A stretch of 64,000 bases of DNA, from contig CAYQQO010000002.1 of the NCBI GenBank assembly GCA_964420115.1, positions 1 through 64,000 on the forward strand. The letters are read 5' to 3'. Positions within the stretch are counted from its first letter, which is position 1. The number at the start of each line of letters is the position of its first letter. Below are positions 7,372 through 15,762 of the stretch, piece after piece. A program made the translations under genes and the position numbers. The notes under the pieces are model-generated. The model was given only the letters and a program-made list of their open reading frames with translations, had not been told where the DNA came from and did not search any database. The DNA is from CAYQQO01 sp964420115. GTDB taxonomy: Bacteria; Patescibacteriota; Minisyncoccia; Portnoybacterales; UBA2143.

Positions 7372-7757
7372 TTTTATAAAGTTAATTTCACTTAAAAAAA
7401 TGTGATTTAGGAAAAATTGTAAAAAGGTGCTTTAAATTGTAAAAAAAACAAAGGCGGGTATTAGTTTGCCGGGTATATAATGGCAAGAAGGTGAAGGTGA
7501 AGGTGAAGGTGAAGAATGTGTTAATGTTATAGGTTAAATTACTATAAATTAATAACTTTTTAAAAGAATATATCTAAATCTAAAACAGTAGTTACAATTA
7601 TTATTCTTATGGCTATTATTGGGAGTGGTTATTTGCTATGCTAAACTTTTTTGTGGGATAAAATAAGCGGACAAGAGGGTAATTTTTATGTCTGCCAATA
7701 GCTCAGCTGTATTTATCTGTTCTTTCTTGGTTGGATAATAAGGCGATAACTGAAGAT
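7372..7757. pseudogene. degenerate intergenic region with remnants of a secreted-protein gene
   Basis: About 385 bases without an intact gene. It contains four GAAGGT repeats (7487-7514) that in one frame read as Glu-Gly repeats followed by a Cys, and farther on (about 7570-7640) a frame reading SKTVVTIIILMAIIGSGYLL before a stop, which looks like an N-terminal membrane anchor. These pieces are in disagreement with each other in frame and carry several stops, so they are read as gene remnants. No RNA gene is recognised. Confidence 0.4.
7487..7514 (+). repeat. short tandem repeat (GAAGGT)4
   Basis: Four perfect copies of the hexamer GAAGGT plus a partial GAAG. In frame it encodes alternating Glu and Gly, so it may be left from a coding repeat. 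Confidence 0.85.
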
Positions 7758-7792
7758 AAAAAAACGCCCGCTTCTTATTGGATAAGCGAGCG
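7758..7792 (-). terminator. rho-independent terminator of the small HTH gene
   Basis: On the minus strand, CGCTCGCTT pairs with AAGCGGGCG (one G-U pair) across a 10-base loop, followed by seven T. It lies 18 bases past the stop of the HTH gene at 7810-7992. Confidence 0.75.
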
Positions 7793-7809
7793 CTGAGGCG
7801 GGAAAAGGT

Positions 7810-7992
7810 TCAAGCTTTGGCTTGTCGCCTTTTTTTATACCTAGTAATGTCTGCTTTTCTAAATTCCCAGAATTTGCCCACTTTTTGGGCGCGGAGCTTG
7901 CCTTTTCTTGCAAGCGTGATGACATCGTCTGGTGAGATATCCAGTATATGGGCCACAGCTTTTGATCTTAGGGAAATTCCTTTTTCTTTCAT
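7810..7992 (-). CDS. small MerR/excisionase-type helix-turn-helix protein
   Basis: A 60-residue protein with the layout AVAHILDISPDDVITLARKGKLRAQKVGKFWEFRK, which is the winged HTH_17 (MerR-like/excisionase) fold: helix, turn, recognition helix, then a small wing. The tail ITRYKKRRQ is basic. It should bind DNA as a repressor or accessory factor. An AAAGGAG ribosome binding site lies eight bases before the ATG and a terminator follows, so it is a complete single gene. It is divergent from the DUF192 gene and could regulate it; the palindrome TATGTGCATA lies between them. Confidence 0.82.
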   Translation of the reverse strand: MKEKGISLRSKAVAHILDISPDDVITLARKGKLRAQKVGKFWEFRKADITRYKKRRQAKA

Positions 7993-8071
7993 TTTTAACT
8001 CCTTTCTTTTGTGGTTGTAAGAACTATTTTTATATTACTAAATATCTTTTATTGGGTCAACACATTCTATC

Positions 8072-8081
8072 TATGTGCATA
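8072..8081. promoter_or_regulatory. palindrome-like site TATGTGCATA
   Basis: TATGTGCATA lies in the divergent region between the HTH gene and the DUF192 gene. The exact reverse complement occurs again at 9588-9597, upstream of the minus-strand zinc ribbon gene. It may be a shared binding site; function inferred only. Confidence 0.35.
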
Positions 8082-8107
8082 TATCAATAGATTTTATTCT
8101 TTTTCAG

Positions 8108-8116
8108 TGGTAGAAT
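8108..8116 (+). promoter_or_regulatory. extended -10 promoter of the DUF192 gene
   Basis: TGGTAGAAT, an extended -10 with hexamer TAGAAT at 8111-8116, nine bases before the ATG at 8126. The same nine-base string precedes the phosphomannomutase gene (26235-26243). Confidence 0.6.
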
Positions 8117-8125
8117 TTAAACATT

Positions 8126-8734
8126 ATGGAAAACAAAGGATTTGGCTTAATAGGGCTTTTAATTACTGTTATAATTGTTTTCGCATTGTTTGCGGGCATT
8201 ATACATAGTCTTAATATTTCTGTTTTTTCTAATAAAAAAGAAGGCAACGATGGCTTGATCAGCCCTATTGACAAGGCAGAAGAGGTGAGGAAAAAACTTA
8301 ATGATAGACAATTGGATTCTCTTTTGCAGATTATTGCTAAAAAAAAGAAAGACGAAGTTTGTTATAAGAAGCATTGTTTTGAAGTTGAATTAGCTAGAAC
8401 TCACCAAGAAAGAAGTACGGGATTAATGGGCAGGGAGAGCTTAGACAAAGATGAAGGAATGCTTTTTTTCTTTGATAAAGAAGGCAGGCATTCTTTTTGG
8501 ATGAAAAACACCTTGACCCCCTTGGATATAATTTGGATTGACAGCAATAAAGAAGTAATTTTTATAAGCAAAAATACTCAACCTTGTAAAACAGATTTTT
8601 GTCCAACAATTACGCCAGACAAAAAAGCAAAATATGTTTTGGAAATAAATGGTGGAACGGCTGATGAAATTGGTTTGGCGGTTGGCAGTCAATTATCTTT
8701 TTTGGGTTTGCCTAAATGGCTTTCACAATTTTGA
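8126..8734 (+). CDS. membrane-anchored DUF192 protein
   Basis: A 202-residue protein. Residues 7-27 form a single N-terminal membrane helix; a short charged linker follows. From about residue 77 the chain reads CFEVELARTHQERSTGLMGR, GMLFFFDKEGRHSFWMKNT and PLDIIWID, which are the defining blocks of DUF192. The domain is a small beta-rich extracytoplasmic fold of unknown biochemical role found in many bacteria and archaea. Two extra cysteines (PCKTDFCP) could form a disulfide. The protein stands alone behind its own promoter. Confidence 0.88.
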   Translation: MENKGFGLIGLLITVIIVFALFAGIIHSLNISVFSNKKEGNDGLISPIDKAEEVRKKLNDRQLDSLLQIIAKKKKDEVCYKKHCFEVELARTHQERSTGLMGRESLDKDEGMLFFFDKEGRHSFWMKNTLTPLDIIWIDSNKEVIFISKNTQPCKTDFCPTITPDKKAKYVLEINGGTADEIGLAVGSQLSFLGLPKWLSQF

Positions 8735-8740
8735 TTTTGT

Positions 8741-8754
8741 TATATACACATATA
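8741..8754. promoter_or_regulatory. AT-rich near-palindrome TATATACACATATA
   Basis: A near-palindrome after the DUF192 stop, related in form to the TATGTGCATA sites at 8072 and 9588. Might be part of a promoter; no direct support. Confidence 0.25.
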
Positions 8755-8879
8755 AAAGGGTAAAATTACCAAAAGAAAAGTTAATTGGAACAAATTGCCT
8801 AGATTAGGGAGAAACAGAGTGGCTGCTGATTATTAAATCTTGTAAAGCTGTAAAAGATGTGTTAATTTTTTAAATAGAT

Positions 8880-9206
8880 ATGCAACCGGAAAAATGGAAC
8901 AATTTAATAGGCGACATTAAAGATAAGTTTAAGGTGGAAGAAGACGGCAAGGAGCATTTAGATGAAGGCGGCGGGACAGATATTGAATATATTGTCTTTA
9001 AAAGCCCTTTGGGCAGGATTAAGCTGGAGTTTGTCGTCAAGCCGCTTGTTTTGGATAAAAAAACAACTTATTCTAAAAGAATCGGTTCAGAAACAACTGT
9101 TGAATATGTTTATAGTCCAAATGAAAAAACTTGCAAATTAACAGCTTATAAGTGGGACGAGAGAAAGAATGAATGGATGGAAGTTGACGCTGACACCTTT
9201 AATTGA
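8880..9206 (+). CDS. conserved hypothetical small soluble protein
   Basis: A 108-residue acidic protein beginning MQPEKWNNLIGDIKDKF. It is predicted to be mostly beta-strand after a first helix (YIVFKSPLGRIKLEFVVKP, then TTVEYVYSPNEKTCKLTAYKW). There is no signal peptide or membrane helix. I have an impression of similar proteins in Patescibacteria but do not recognise a named domain. It is single, ends at a strong bidirectional terminator, and faces the zinc ribbon gene. Confidence 0.65.
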   Translation: MQPEKWNNLIGDIKDKFKVEEDGKEHLDEGGGTDIEYIVFKSPLGRIKLEFVVKPLVLDKKTTYSKRIGSETTVEYVYSPNEKTCKLTAYKWDERKNEWMEVDADTFN

Positions 9207-9219
9207 GAGCATAAAGGTT

Positions 9220-9262
9220 TAGAAAACAAAAAACCCGCTAGAAGCGGGTTTTTTGTTTTCTA
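9220..9262. terminator. bidirectional rho-independent terminator
   Basis: A perfect 20-base-pair stem with a three-base loop; the arms carry A runs and T runs, so it works on both strands. It separates two convergent genes (8880-9206 plus and 9269-9460 minus). Confidence 0.92.
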
Positions 9263-9268
9263 ACTGAA

Positions 9269-9460
9269 TTAGCGCTGCGGCCTCTGATCTCTTCGTTTTG
9301 ACCAGCAATCTCGGCAGTAAATTGGCCGATCTGGAGCTGGTTCAAAAGGAAGTTCAGTAATTTCTTTAGCGCAGTCACTGCATGTCCAGTTACCTTTGAC
9401 CATTTCCCTAGGAGGAAAATTTCCTCGAGATTGGTCGTTTCTTGGTTTTTTGTCGAACAC
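9269..9460 (-). CDS. small CxxC zinc ribbon protein
   Basis: A 63-residue basic protein with C27-S-D-C30 and C49-R-D-C52, separated by 18 residues (ITELPFEPAPDRPIY). This CxxC...CxxC spacing with the Pro-rich loop and the trailing basic WSKRR is a zinc ribbon that is common as a stand-alone or fused domain in Patescibacteria. It would bind one zinc and probably a nucleic acid or protein. The start is GTG at 9460; a shorter form starting nearer residue 20 is possible because the first 20 residues are low-complexity. Confidence 0.75.
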   Translation of the reverse strand: MFDKKPRNDQSRGNFPPREMVKGNWTCSDCAKEITELPFEPAPDRPIYCRDCWSKRRDQRPQR

Positions 9461-9726
9461 GATAGTAAATGAGAATTAATTAATAAAGCGACCTTTATGA
9501 CTTCTAAGCCGCTCTACTAATTTTTTGCTTTTAAATAAAATTAAAAGCTCAACAAACGTATCTCGACTTATTTAGTCTACTTTATTATATGCACATATTT
9601 TAGAGAAAGTCAAATATTTCTTTGTTAATATATGCATAATATAGACATCTTTTTTTATGTAGATTATAATTATTATAAAAAAGTAAAGCTGTTATTAGGT
9701 CAGTTTAAGGTTATTTGTAATAATAG
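9461..9726. other. AT-rich intergenic region with a repeated palindrome
   Basis: No gene recognised. It holds the upstream region of the minus-strand zinc ribbon gene, including TATGCACATA at 9588-9597 (exact complement of 8072-8081) and TATGCATA at 9631-9638. Otherwise AT-rich sequence with many stops. Confidence 0.5.
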
Positions 9727-10044
9727 TTTTTTATTTCTTCTGAAATAGAATATAACAGCGATGAAGCGGGAGATGAATCGGACTTGTCTAATATTGCCAG
9801 CGGGACAATATCGGCTTTGGATGGTTCCGAGGAGCCGAAATTATCTGCTGATATTATAGCCGAGGTTAATTTTGCTCCTCAAAGCTTTAATCCGAAAAGC
9901 CAAGGTCGTTGGATAAGCGCTCATCTTTTCTTTCCCTCCGGTTATAATTCTAATAATCTTAATATTCCCACTGTTAAGCTCAATGACAACATTTCGGCTG
10001 ATGCTGGTTATAAAGGGGCCAACTACTTTAAAAAAACAGAAACT
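9727..10044 (+). pseudogene. fragment of a cell-surface beta-sandwich domain
   Basis: An open frame without a credible start (first possible is TTG 9784). It reads SADIIAEVNFAPQSFNPKS and GRWISAHLFFPSGY..., then IPTVKLNDNISAD. This matches part of a repeat domain seen in large secreted proteins, where a strand 'AxIxxxPxxLNxKSxGxWIxxYIxLP' is followed by 'IxxxTVxLN'. Only one partial copy is present. It runs in frame straight into the small membrane gene at 10045, so the fragment was probably joined there by a deletion. No signal peptide remains. Confidence 0.6.
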
Positions 10045-10384
10045 ATGAAAATAAATAAAGGGAATTTGCCATTAATAGGGTTTTTGCAATCATTGGGAGT
10101 AGTTGTTTATTGTTCTCTGGTAGCTATTTTTTTTCTGGTCTTTTGATAATTTTTTGCCAACTCCGCCCGGTTTTTTGGGCTTTGTTCTGATTTTGGTAAT
10201 ATTTGTTTTTTCAGCGGCGGTGACCGGCTCTATTGTTTTTGGTTTTCCGGCTTATTTGGCAGTTCATAATAAAATTAAAGAGTCACTTTTAATAATTGCT
10301 TATACTCTTCTTTATTCTTTACTTTTGATTGAATTAATTACGGTTGCTGTTTTTACCTATAAAACAAGTTTAATTTTTATTTAA
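10045..10384 (+). pseudogene. frameshifted small three- or four-helix membrane protein
   Basis: From ATG 10045 the frame gives MKINKGNLPLIGFLQSLGVV and one helix, then stops at 10146. The next frame carries FLGFVLILVIFVFSAAVTG, a GFPAYL loop, and a last helix with KESLLIIAYTLLYSLLLIEL. The joined order is that of a small conserved Patescibacteria membrane protein (roughly 110 residues with 'SAAxTG' and 'Y/L..K.EA...L'). The break is in the run of eight T at about 10127-10134; a one-base change there rejoins the frames. Either real decay or a homopolymer error. Confidence 0.7.
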
Positions 10385-10476
10385 ATAAAAAAACAGCAAG
10401 CCATATGTTTTGATACTGGAATATAGCCGCCTTGCTTTATATGACGAAGGAGGCGGTTTTTGTTAAAATATTAATT

Positions 10477-11271
10477 ATGTTAGAGCCAATAGTTTTAGGG
10501 ATTATCCAGGGGATTGCCGAATGGCTGCCAGTCAGCTCCGAGGGTCTTTTAGTTTTAACTAAAATCAATATTTTTGGCAGTCAGGACGGGATAGAATCAA
10601 TTATTAAAGAAGCTCTTTTTTTGCACTTGGGGACATTTTCAGCCGCCCTTATTTATCTTCGCAAAGATGTTGTTTCTCTTTTAAGGAGCTTTGTTAATTA
10701 CCGCTCAACTGACGAAATTACTAAAAAAACATTAAACTTTTTAATTATAGCCACTCTTGTTAGCGGTTTGTTGGGTTTTTTGATTATTAATATTTTCATC
10801 AATTTAGAAAGCGGCACAAGTAGTGCCGGAAAAATTATTACCTTAATTGTTGGCATTTTGTTAATAATCACAGGAATTTTACAAATTAAAACACCGCGGG
10901 ATGGATATAAAAGATATAAGGATTTGAATATTAAAGACGGGCTTTTATTAGGCGTTGCCCAGGGATTTAGCGCTTTGCCCGGCTTGTCTCGTTCCGGCTT
11001 TACTGTTTCTGCTCTTCTTTTGAGAAAATATGGCAATTACTACGCTTTAAAATTAAGTTTTTTAATGAGTCTGCCGATTGTTTTAGGAGGAAATATTATT
11101 TTAAATCTTAACAACATTGCTTTTTCAGTTAGGGGGCTTATCGGCCTTCTTTTTTCTTTTCTTGCCGGCTTGTTGACTATTGATCTTTTGTTAAAAGTGG
11201 CCAGAAAAATCAACTTTGGATATTTTGTTTTAATTTTTGGGCTACTGACTATTATTGCTGTTTTTATTTAA
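10477..11271 (+). CDS. uppP: undecaprenyl-diphosphatase
   Basis: About 264 residues with seven or eight membrane helices. The two family signatures are present: GIIQGIAEWLPVSSEGLL near the N-terminus (Glu/Gln-rich catalytic loop) and LPGLSRSGFT in the middle. UppP (BacA) removes the outer phosphate of undecaprenyl-PP at the membrane so that the lipid carrier for peptidoglycan and other polymers can be reused. ATG 10477 is chosen because it begins right at the first conserved helix; an upstream ATG at 10441 would add an uncharacteristic tail. The lipid-carrier synthase uppS is at 34736. Confidence 0.92.
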   Translation: MLEPIVLGIIQGIAEWLPVSSEGLLVLTKINIFGSQDGIESIIKEALFLHLGTFSAALIYLRKDVVSLLRSFVNYRSTDEITKKTLNFLIIATLVSGLLGFLIINIFINLESGTSSAGKIITLIVGILLIITGILQIKTPRDGYKRYKDLNIKDGLLLGVAQGFSALPGLSRSGFTVSALLLRKYGNYYALKLSFLMSLPIVLGGNIILNLNNIAFSVRGLIGLLFSFLAGLLTIDLLLKVARKINFGYFVLIFGLLTIIAVFI

Positions 11272-11407
11272 TTCCCTTTATTTTATTATAAAAAAAGCAA
11301 ACTTGCTTCTTTTTTTGTTTTGAGTTAGAATTTAGAAACATAAGTAAAAATATATTTTATCCTAACCACCCTAAGGAGATAAAAGGGGTGGCTTTTGTGG
11401 CCTTATT

Positions 11408-13240
11408 ATGCCAATTTTTAATCTTAAATCAAAATATAGAGCCTCTGGCGACCAGCCTCAAGCAATTGAAAAATTAGTTGAAGGGACTAAAAAGAATCAT
11501 CGTTATCAGACGCTTTTGGGGGTAACAGGCAGCGGTAAGACATTTACCATGGCTTCTGTTCTTTCGCATTTTAACATGCCTGTTTTAATTATTGCCCCCA
11601 ATAAAGCCTTGGCGGCCCAGCTTTACCGGGAATACAAAAATTTTTTTCCTGATAATTCTGTCAACTATTTTGTTTCTTATTACGACTATTACCAGCCGGA
11701 AGCGTATATGCCGACAACAGATACATATATAGACAAAGAGGCAATGATTAACGAGGAAATTGATCGTTTGCGCCATCAGGCGACAAGCGCGCTTATGGCA
11801 AGGAAAGATGTTATTATTGTCGCTTCTGTTTCCTGTATATATAATCTGGGGGTTCCTTGGAACTATCAGGAAGCATCAGTTCATTTAGAAATTAAAAAAC
11901 CCATTACCAGAGGCGATTTGATAAGGCAGTTGGTAAGAATTCAGTTTGAGAGAAGCGGGGGGGTTTTAAAAAGAGGGCAATTTAGAGCCAGAGGAGATAT
12001 TTTTGAAATAATGCCAGCCGGAGAAAATATCTATTACAGAATTGAACTGGACGAGCAAAAAATTAAAGAAATAGCTGTGGTTGATCCGACAACAAGAAAA
12101 ATAGAAAATGTTTTAAAGGAGATTGTTATTTTCCCGCCCAAGCACTTTATCAGCAACCAGCCGAAAATAAGGGCTGCGATAAAAGAAATTAAAAAAGAAT
12201 TAAACGAAAGAATTAGGCATTTTAAAAAGGAAAAACTTTATTTGGAAATTGAACGGCTTTCAAGAAGAACAAAATATGATATGGAAATGCTGGCCAATGT
12301 CGGTTTCTGCCACGGAGTAGAGAATTACTCGCGTCATTTAACGGGCAAGCTGGCCGGTGAACCGACGGAAACGCTTCTTTCATATTTTCCTTACAAAAAT
12401 AAAAAGGCGCAGTTTTTAACCATTATTGATGAATCTCATATTGCCCTTCCTCAAATTAGAGGAATGTATGAAGGAGACAGAAGCAGAAAAAAGACATTAG
12501 TCCAGTACGGCTGGCGTCTGCCTTCTGCTTTGGATAACCGCCCATTGAGATTTGATGAATTTGAAAAAAGAATTGGCCGGGTAATTTTTACTTCGGCTAC
12601 TCCCGGGCCATGGGAAAGAGGTAAATCTTCTCAAATTGTTGAACAGATAATCAGGCCGACAGGGCTGATTGACCCGCCTGTTGATGTTAGGCCTGTCTAT
12701 CAAAGAAAAGAAAACAAAAGCCAAATTGATGATTTGATAAAAGAACTAAAAATTATTGGCCAAAAAAGAGAGAGGGCGATTGTTAACACCCTAACAAAGA
12801 AAATGGCCGAAGATTTATACAGCTTTCTTTTAAAAGAGGGTTTTAAAGCGAATTACCTCCATTCAGATATCAAAACTCTCCAAAGAGCAGAAACTTTGAT
12901 TGATTTTAGAAGAGGCAAATTTAATATTTTAGTCGGAGTAAACCTTCTGCGGGAAGGTCTTGATTTGCCGGAAGTAACGCTGGTGGCAATACTTGACGCG
13001 GACAGAGAAGGATTTTTAAGGAGCGAATCATCTTTAATTCAGACAATGGGCAGGGCGGCAAGAAATGTTTCCGGTAAAGTTATTTTATATGCTGACAATG
13101 TAACCGATTCAATGAAAAGAGCGATAAGGGAAGTTGAACGCCGCCGGGAAAAGCAAAAAGAATACAACAAAAAACACAATATTGAACCAAAAAGCATTGT
13201 GAAGGATATAGAAAGCTTTATTGAGTTGGGGAAAAAATAA
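11408..13240 (+). CDS. uvrB: excinuclease ABC subunit B, lacking the C-terminal UVR motif
   Basis: 610 residues. Walker A GVTGSGKT at 38-45, the damage-probing beta-hairpin around FVSYYDYYQPEAYMP (about 88-102), helicase motifs FLTIIDESH and TLVAILDADREGFLRS and QTMGRAARN are all present, so the DNA-dependent ATPase core is complete. UvrB loads at lesions after UvrA and positions UvrC. Typical UvrB is about 660-680 residues and ends in a UVR coiled coil that binds UvrC; here the chain ends at SIVKDIESFIELGKK with no UVR motif. First gene of uvrB-uvrA-uvrC; six bases separate it from uvrA. Confidence 0.95.
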   Translation: MPIFNLKSKYRASGDQPQAIEKLVEGTKKNHRYQTLLGVTGSGKTFTMASVLSHFNMPVLIIAPNKALAAQLYREYKNFFPDNSVNYFVSYYDYYQPEAYMPTTDTYIDKEAMINEEIDRLRHQATSALMARKDVIIVASVSCIYNLGVPWNYQEASVHLEIKKPITRGDLIRQLVRIQFERSGGVLKRGQFRARGDIFEIMPAGENIYYRIELDEQKIKEIAVVDPTTRKIENVLKEIVIFPPKHFISNQPKIRAAIKEIKKELNERIRHFKKEKLYLEIERLSRRTKYDMEMLANVGFCHGVENYSRHLTGKLAGEPTETLLSYFPYKNKKAQFLTIIDESHIALPQIRGMYEGDRSRKKTLVQYGWRLPSALDNRPLRFDEFEKRIGRVIFTSATPGPWERGKSSQIVEQIIRPTGLIDPPVDVRPVYQRKENKSQIDDLIKELKIIGQKRERAIVNTLTKKMAEDLYSFLLKEGFKANYLHSDIKTLQRAETLIDFRRGKFNILVGVNLLREGLDLPEVTLVAILDADREGFLRSESSLIQTMGRAARNVSGKVILYADNVTDSMKRAIREVERRREKQKEYNKKHNIEPKSIVKDIESFIELGKK

Positions 13241-13245
13241 AAAAA

Positions 13246-15762
13246 ATGGAAAACAAAATAACCATTAAAGGGGCAAGGGTTCATAATCTAAAAAACATAG
13301 ATTTGGAACTGCCCAAGAATAAGATAATTGTTTTTACCGGTGTTTCGGGGAGCGGCAAGTCTTCTCTGGCTTTTGATACTATTTTTGCTGAAGGCCAACG
13401 CAGATATATTGAATCGCTTTCTCCTTATGCTCGTCAGTTTTTAGGCGAAATGGAAAGGGCTGATGTGGATGAGATAACCGGCCTTTCTCCAGCCATTGCT
13501 ATCGGCCAGAAGGCGCTTTCGCGAAATCCTCGTTCAACTGTCGGCACATTAACGGAAGTTTATGATTATTTGCGAGTGCTGTTTGCTCGTTTAGGAGAGG
13601 TTTATTGCCCTGAGTGCGGTTTAAGGATTGAAAAATTATCTTTGGAAGAAATGGTTGATATTATTGTAAATGAAGCTAAAAAATCAAAAATAAAAGAAAA
13701 GGGGGGAACTATTACTATTTTATCGCCGGTTGTCCATGGAAGAAAAGGCGAATATTACCAGCTTTTATACGACTATCTTTCTTTGGGTTATTCGCAGGCA
13801 AGAATTGACGGGCAAGTTCGTTCTCTTCATGAAAAGGTTGTTCTTCCCCGCTACAAAGCCCATAATATTGATATTATTATTGATCGGGTGATGGTTGCTG
13901 ATGAAAGCAGATTATTTGAAGCGGTGGAAAACGCTTTAAATTACAGTAAGGGATTGGTAGGCGTTATTTTAAATGAAGAAACAAAAAGCCCGCAGGAGTT
14001 TGTTTTATCTTCTAAGTGGACATGCCCCAAGGATAACTTTACTTTTCCCGAAGTAGAGCCGCGCCTTTTTTCTTTTAACAGTCCTTATGGCGCTTGTTCT
14101 TCTTGTTCGGGCTTGGGCAGGGATGATTTGTTTTTAAAAAATATTTGTCCTAGTTGTCATGGCAAGCGTCTGAAAAAAGAGACCTTGTCTGTCAAAATTA
14201 ACAAGCACAATATTTATCAATTAACCGCTTTATCAATTGATAAGCTGTTTATTTTTTTTAAAGATTATCAGAAAAGACTAACTAAAAGGCAGAAAACAAT
14301 AGGCCAAAATGTTTTAAAAGAAATATTGGATCGTTTGCAATTTTTGCTGGAAGTGGGCCTTGATTATTTGTCTTTAGAAAGAGAAGCAGAAACATTGTCT
14401 GGCGGAGAAGCGCAAAGAATCCGTCTGGCTTCCCAGGTCGGTTCTCATTTATCAAACGCCTTGTATGTTTTAGACGAGCCGACCATTGGTCTTCATGAGA
14501 GAGATACAGACAGATTAATCAAGACAATTAAATCACTCAAAGAAAGAAACAACACCATTATTATAGTAGAGCACGATGAAAAAACTATTTCTTCTTCTGA
14601 TTTTTTGGTTGATTTAGGGCCGATGGCTGGGAGAGAGGGCGGGAAGGTGGTTGTCAGTGGAGATGTTAGAAAATTATTATCTGAAGCATCACGACAGCGT
14701 TCTTTAACTTTAGATTATTTAAATAGCAAAAAGAAAGTTGTTCTGCCGGAAAATCGCCGCAAAAAAATTAGGGAAAAATTGACTATTGTTGGCGCTCGAT
14801 CTAACAACCTTCAAAACATCAATGTTGATATCCCGCTTAGAAAGTTTGTTTGTTTGACCGGTGTTTCTGGTAGCGGTAAATCATCTCTTTTGTATGATGT
14901 TCTGTATAAAAATTTAACAAGAATTAAATCAAGAATTGAAAGACCTTTGGAAAATGCCAATAAAATTTTAGGAGCTGAATATATTGATAAGATTATCGCC
15001 ACGGATCAGTCGCCGATTGGCAGAACGCCGCGTTCCAATCCGGCCACATATACGGGGATTTTCACGCCCGTTAGAATTTTTTTCGCTTCTTTGGAAGAAT
15101 CGCGCCAAAGAGCTTATACTCCTTCCTATTTTTCTTTCAATGTCGCTGGCGGCAGATGCGAGGCCTGCTCCGGCGCCGGTTTTAACTTGATTGAAATGCA
15201 TTTTTTGCCTCCTGTTTTAGTCCAATGCGAAGTTTGCCGCGGGAAAAGATTTAACAGAGAAATACTGCAGATAAAATACAAAGGTAAAAATATCAGTGAA
15301 ATTTTAGATATGACCATTGATGAAGCGTCGGAATTTTTCAAAAACATTTATTTAATTGCTGATAAACTGAAAGTTTTGCAAAGCGTTGGTTTGGGCTATT
15401 TGCAATTAGGCCAAAGCGCGACAACTCTCTCTGGCGGAGAAGCGCAAAGAATTAAACTGGCTAGAGAACTAACCCAGACATTGGGCAAAAGAACCCTTTA
15501 TTTATTGGATGAGCCGACAGTTGGTCTTCATTACTACGATATAGAGATGCTTTTGAATGTTTTGGATAAATTAGTAGAGAAGGGAAATACAGTCGCTGTT
15601 ATTGAGCATAATATGCATATGATAAAATCAGCTGACTATGTTATTGATTTAGGGCCTGAAGGCGGAGAAAAAGGAGGGCGCTTAGTTGCCAAGGGCTTGC
15701 CCGAAGAGATAGCTAAAAACAGCAAAAGTTTAACAGGCAAGTATTTGAAAAAATATATATGA
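13246..15762 (+). CDS. uvrA: excinuclease ABC subunit A
   Basis: 838 residues, shorter than the usual ~940. Two ABC ATPase modules: Walker A GVSGSGKSS at 32-40 and again in the second half (GVSGSGKSSLLYD); signature LSGGEAQRI twice; 'LDEPTIGLH' and 'LDEPTVGLH' Walker B. The first zinc-binding insertion keeps one CPECG pair but its partner is not obvious, and the CSSCSGLG...CPSCHGKR module has only a short loop between its halves. The last zinc module CEACSG...CEVCRGKR is intact. UvrA dimers search for DNA damage. It overlaps uvrC by four bases. Confidence 0.95.
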   Translation: MENKITIKGARVHNLKNIDLELPKNKIIVFTGVSGSGKSSLAFDTIFAEGQRRYIESLSPYARQFLGEMERADVDEITGLSPAIAIGQKALSRNPRSTVGTLTEVYDYLRVLFARLGEVYCPECGLRIEKLSLEEMVDIIVNEAKKSKIKEKGGTITILSPVVHGRKGEYYQLLYDYLSLGYSQARIDGQVRSLHEKVVLPRYKAHNIDIIIDRVMVADESRLFEAVENALNYSKGLVGVILNEETKSPQEFVLSSKWTCPKDNFTFPEVEPRLFSFNSPYGACSSCSGLGRDDLFLKNICPSCHGKRLKKETLSVKINKHNIYQLTALSIDKLFIFFKDYQKRLTKRQKTIGQNVLKEILDRLQFLLEVGLDYLSLEREAETLSGGEAQRIRLASQVGSHLSNALYVLDEPTIGLHERDTDRLIKTIKSLKERNNTIIIVEHDEKTISSSDFLVDLGPMAGREGGKVVVSGDVRKLLSEASRQRSLTLDYLNSKKKVVLPENRRKKIREKLTIVGARSNNLQNINVDIPLRKFVCLTGVSGSGKSSLLYDVLYKNLTRIKSRIERPLENANKILGAEYIDKIIATDQSPIGRTPRSNPATYTGIFTPVRIFFASLEESRQRAYTPSYFSFNVAGGRCEACSGAGFNLIEMHFLPPVLVQCEVCRGKRFNREILQIKYKGKNISEILDMTIDEASEFFKNIYLIADKLKVLQSVGLGYLQLGQSATTLSGGEAQRIKLARELTQTLGKRTLYLLDEPTVGLHYYDIEMLLNVLDKLVEKGNTVAVIEHNMHMIKSADYVIDLGPEGGEKGGRLVAKGLPEEIAKNSKSLTGKYLKKYI

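Noticed and set aside
7487..7514. Tandem GAAGGT as a CRISPR or satellite
   Set aside because: Only four hexamers with no spacers; best seen as a short coding-type repeat.
7778..8020. Open frame on the plus strand over the small HTH gene
   Set aside because: It is antisense to a gene with a clear HTH fold, ribosome binding site and terminator, and its translation has no protein-like pattern.
10428..10462. Terminator before uppP
   Set aside because: Only six base pairs (CCGCCT/AGGCGG) with a long loop; kept out as too weak, though a T run follows.
10698..11036. Long minus-strand frame inside uppP
   Set aside because: It lies antisense to conserved UppP motifs, is Pro/Lys/Ile-biased as antisense frames often are, and has no ribosome binding site.
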